DNA of 64,000 bases from Martelella mediterranea (lineage in GTDB: Bacteria > Pseudomonadota > Alphaproteobacteria > Rhizobiales > Rhizobiaceae): assembly GCF_021021415.1 (NCBI RefSeq), contig NZ_JAINWJ010000004.1, positions 186,001-250,000 on the forward strand, in the 5' to 3' direction. The translations under genes and the position numbers were made by a program. Under the pieces are notes generated by a model. It was not told the DNA's origin. It searched no databases and saw nothing but the letters and a program-made list of their open reading frames with translations. Every line of letters begins with the position of its first letter. The first letter of the stretch is position 1. This document shows positions 61,534 to 64,000 of this stretch, piece by piece.

Positions 61534-63065
61534 CGCTTGTTCTAACCCCCGGCAGCGTGACGCTGGCCACGCTGGAAAAAATCTATCGCGGCGATGATGC
61601 CGTGCGGCTGGATCCCGCTTGCGATGCCGCCATCGAAAAGGCCGCCGCCCGCATTGCCGCGATCGCGGCCGGCAACGCCCCGGTCTACGGCATCAATACC
61701 GGCTTCGGAAAACTCGCCTCGATCAGGATCGACGCCGCCGACACGGCCACCCTGCAGCGCAACCTCATCCTGTCGCATTGCTGCGGCGTTGGCGCGCCGC
61801 TCGATGCCAGCGTCGTGCGGCTGATCATGGCGCTGAAGCTGATCTCGCTCGGCCGCGGTGCTTCCGGCGTGCGGCTCGAACTGGTGCGGCTGATCGAGGG
61901 CATGCTGGCAAAGGGCGTTACGCCGGTGATCCCGGAAAAGGGGTCGGTCGGCGCCTCCGGCGATCTCGCGCCGCTTGCCCATATGGCCGCCGTGATGATG
62001 GGCGAGGGCGAAGCCTTTTTCGAAGGCGAGCGGCTTTCCGGGCGGGACGCGCTGGAAAGGGCTGGCCTCACGCCCGTGCAGCTCGCCGCCAAGGAGGGGC
62101 TGGCGCTGATCAACGGCACGCAGGTGTCGACGGCGCTCGCCCTTGCCGGCCTGTTCCGCGCCTTCCGCTGCGCGCAAACCGCCTTGGTCACCGGCGCGCT
62201 CTCCACTGATGCGGCAATGGGGTCGCCCGCGCCGTTCCATCCCGATATCCACACGCTGCGCGGTCATCAGGGCCAGATCGATGCCGCTGCCAGCCTGCGC
62301 GCCCTGCTCGAAGGTTCCGAAATCCGCGTCTCCCATATCGAAGGCGATGAGCGGGTGCAGGATCCTTACTGCATCCGCTGCCAGCCGCAGGTCGATGGCG
62401 CGTGCCTCGATCTTCTGCGCCAGGCTGGCCGCACGCTGGAAATCGAGGCCAATGCCGCCACCGACAATCCGCTGGTGCTTTCCGATGACAGCGTGGTTTC
62501 CGGCGGCAATTTCCACGCCGAGCCGGTGGCCTTCGCCGCCGACCAGATCGCCATCGCCGTCTGCGAGATCGGCGCGATCGCCCAGCGGCGGATTGCGCTT
62601 CTGGTGGACCCGGCGCTTTCCTTCGGTCTTCCCGCGTTTCTTTCGAGAAAGCCGGGGCTCAATTCCGGACTGATGATCGCGGAGGTGACGTCTGCCGCGC
62701 TGATGAGCGAGAACAAGCAGATGGCGCACCCGGCCTCGGTCGATTCCACGCCGACATCGGCCAATCAGGAAGACCATGTCTCGATGGCCTGCCACGGCGC
62801 GCGGCGGCTGCTGGCGATGACCGAGAACCTTGCAAGCATTATCGGCATCGAAGCGCTTTGCAGCGTTCAGGGCGTCGAACTGCGCGCGCCGCTTTCCACC
62901 AGTCCGGCCCTGCAGCGGGTCATTTCCGCGTTCCGGGGATTGGTGCCGACGCTGGAAAACGACCGCTACATGGCCAGTGATCTGGAGAAGGCGGCCGTGG
63001 CGGTGAGTGATGGCGTGTTGATCAGTGCGGTCGGGGCGAGGGTTTTGCCGGAGGTCGGGCGTTGA
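61530..63065 (+). CDS. hutH: Histidine ammonia-lyase
   Basis: 511-residue lyase deaminating histidine to urocanate. The MIO prosthetic group forms from Ala142-Ser143-Gly144 in [14 protein letters not shown]; Tyr53 ([10 protein letters not shown]) is the usual catalytic tyrosine, and the conserved [11 protein letters not shown] and ANQEDHVSM blocks are present. Start overlaps the hutI stop. A mosaic repeat separates it from hutG. Confidence 0.97.
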   Translation: MTLVLTPGSVTLATLEKIYRGDDAVRLDPACDAAIEKAAARIAAIAAGNAPVYGINTGFGKLASIRIDAADTATLQRNLILSHCCGVGAPLDASVVRLIMALKLISLGRGASGVRLELVRLIEGMLAKGVTPVIPEKGSVGASGDLAPLAHMAAVMMGEGEAFFEGERLSGRDALERAGLTPVQLAAKEGLALINGTQVSTALALAGLFRAFRCAQTALVTGALSTDAAMGSPAPFHPDIHTLRGHQGQIDAAASLRALLEGSEIRVSHIEGDERVQDPYCIRCQPQVDGACLDLLRQAGRTLEIEANAATDNPLVLSDDSVVSGGNFHAEPVAFAADQIAIAVCEIGAIAQRRIALLVDPALSFGLPAFLSRKPGLNSGLMIAEVTSAALMSENKQMAHPASVDSTPTSANQEDHVSMACHGARRLLAMTENLASIIGIEALCSVQGVELRAPLSTSPALQRVISAFRGLVPTLENDRYMASDLEKAAVAVSDGVLISAVGARVLPEVGR

Positions 63066-63098
63066 TTTCATTTTGCACTTCACCGGCACCGGGGTTCC

Positions 63099-63245
63099 GC
63101 CCCTCACCCGGCGCATGCGCGCCACCCTCTCCCCTTGCGGGGCGAGGGGGAGCAAGCAGCCATCACCGGACTAGGCGGACAGGCAGGGCGTCGCCGGCGT
63201 CCCCTTCTCCCCTTGGGGAGAAGGTGGCCGAAGGCCGGATGAGGG
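63099..63245. repeat. Mosaic intergenic repeat, family B, copy 3 (inverted, inside hut operon)
   Basis: Reverse-oriented, shortened copy of the family at 8698-9150: CCCTCACCCGGCGCATGCGC at the left end, CCGAAGGCCGGATGAGGG at the right, with a replaced middle part. It occupies nearly all of the 223 bp between hutH and hutG, where the other hut genes are coupled without gaps. Confidence 0.85.
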
Positions 63246-63288
63246 CAGGCGGCGCAAGCAGTAACACTAGACGTAGGAATATTGTCCC

Positions 63289-64000
63289 ATGACCGATCCC
63301 GTCATCGTCAAACACGGCGCATCGCCCATCATCCTCGGTTTCCCGCACACCGGCACCTATGTGCCGGCGGAGATCAAGGCGCGGCTCAATGAAAACGGCC
63401 TTCTGTTCGCCGATACCGACTGGCATGTCGACCGGCTCTATGACGGTCTTCTGGCCGATGCGACCACAGTGAAGGCGACCTTCCATCGCTATGTGATCGA
63501 CGCCAATCGCGATCCGTCGGGCGCGAGCCTCTATCCCGGCCAGAACACCACCGGCCTGATCCCTGAGACGGATTTTGACGGCAAGCCGATCTGGAAGGGC
63601 GGCAAAGAACCGACAGAGGCCGATATCGCGGCGCGCATCGAAGCCTTTCACGCTTCTTATCACGCGGCCCTTGCCGCCGAGATTGCGCGGGTGAAGGCGG
63701 AACACGGCATCGTCATTCTCTATGACTGCCACTCCATCCGCTCGCACATTCCCTTTCTCTTCGAGGGCAAATTGCCGGATTTCAACATCGGCACCAATCT
63801 CGGCGTCACCTGCGCGCCCGAATTCGAGGCTGCCGTGGAAGGCGTTGTTTCGCATGCGCCCGGCTATGACTATGCCGTCAACGGCCGCTTCAAGGGCGGC
63901 TGGACAACGCGGCATTATGGCAAGCCCGCGACCGGCGTCCACGCGATACAGATGGAGCTGGCGCAATCAACGCATCTCGCCACCGAAGCGCCGCCCTTCG
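63289..64000 (+). CDS. hutG: N-formylglutamate deformylase (3' end cut by window)
   Basis: About 237 residues visible of an expected ~265. The enzyme hydrolyses N-formylglutamate to glutamate and formate, the last step after HutF. Family motifs: LGFPHTGTYVPAEIK (15-30), FADTDWHVDRLYDG, YVIDANRDPSG, ILYDCHSIRSHIPF, and NGRFKGGWTTRHYGKP. ATG 63289 with a weak upstream ACGTAGGAAT. The frame is open to the end of the window, so this is a truncation by the window, not a mutation. Confidence 0.93.
   Translation, partial: MTDPVIVKHGASPIILGFPHTGTYVPAEIKARLNENGLLFADTDWHVDRLYDGLLADATTVKATFHRYVIDANRDPSGASLYPGQNTTGLIPETDFDGKPIWKGGKEPTEADIAARIEAFHASYHAALAAEIARVKAEHGIVILYDCHSIRSHIPFLFEGKLPDFNIGTNLGVTCAPEFEAAVEGVVSHAPGYDYAVNGRFKGGWTTRHYGKPATGVHAIQMELAQSTHLATEAPPF

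Noticed and set aside
1-64000. tRNA, rRNA, transposase, integrase, toxin-antitoxin or biosynthetic cluster genes
   Set aside because: None recognised by eye in genes or intergenic regions; tRNAscan-SE and Infernal would settle the RNA part.

Overview
The window looks like chromosome of a high-GC alphaproteobacterium of the Rhizobiales (Hyphomicrobiales), most likely a Rhizobiaceae-like genus. Evidence: an aglR-aglEFGAK alpha-glucoside locus, the CysQ / DUF4170 / waaA / lpxK block, homospermidine synthase, an Entner-Doudoroff zwf-pgl-edd operon, an Omp25/Omp31-type beta-barrel protein, and several short rhizobial-type mosaic repeats. Genus is not assigned. No tRNA, rRNA, phage, transposase or CRISPR locus was recognised.

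Layout. 1-1.1 kb: 3' part of hisS, whose first ~500 bp are clearly poorer in GC than the rest. 1.4-8.5 kb (minus strand): a complete cytochrome bd module in the order regulator (GbsR/MarR-like)-cydD-cydC-cydA-cydB-cydX, ending in a terminator and starting behind a perfect 24-bp palindrome. 8.5-9.2 kb: tandem mosaic repeats. 9.2-13.7 kb: accessory block of LysR regulators divergent from small redox genes (F420-dependent-NADP-reductase-like protein; SDR plus tautomerase) and a third LysR. 13.8-16.8 kb: amino-sugar catabolism (GntR/UTRA regulator, SIS-domain deaminase, nagA). 16.8-18.6 kb: Kef-type antiporter. 18.7-24.7 kb: pmbA, cysQ-like phosphatase, DUF4170, waaA, lpxK, GNAT (lipid A/Kdo synthesis core). 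24.8-31.4 kb: ppa, homospermidine synthase, then the tight minus-strand cluster pepF-pabB-yciI-DUF3445.

31.8-33.8 kb: exported DUF882 protein with a low-GC tail and a small ArsR-type protein. 33.8-41.8 kb: alpha-glucoside uptake and hydrolysis (LacI regulator AglR divergent from aglE-F-G-A-K) with three CAAAGCG operator-like sites between them. 42-47 kb: outer-membrane protein and zwf-pgl-edd, which would take glucose-6-phosphate from the alpha-glucosides into the Entner-Doudoroff pathway. 47.1-49.9 kb: glutamine-synthetase-like ligase plus FAD oxidase resembling a gamma-glutamyl-polyamine (Puu) pair. 50-54.2 kb: HI0933-type flavoprotein, small hypothetical, LysR, AsmA-like protein. 54.7-55.7 kb: cold-shock protein, rpsU and a small basic protein. 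56-58.6 kb: luciferase-like monooxygenase and alanine/glycine:cation symporter. 58.9-64 kb: hutF divergent from hutI-hutH-hutG (cut by the window end), sharing a 16-bp palindrome typical of HutC operators; hutU and hutC are not in view.

Most of the content is known metabolism. The points that most deserve a second look are the palindrome-controlled cyd operon with its own GbsR-like regulator, the composition mosaic in hisS, the duplicated 20-mer in the cspA 3' untranslated region, the mosaic repeat inside the hut operon, the DUF3445/yciI/pabB/pepF cluster, and the low-GC tail of the DUF882 protein. I did not find convincing evidence for a wholly new multi-gene system.
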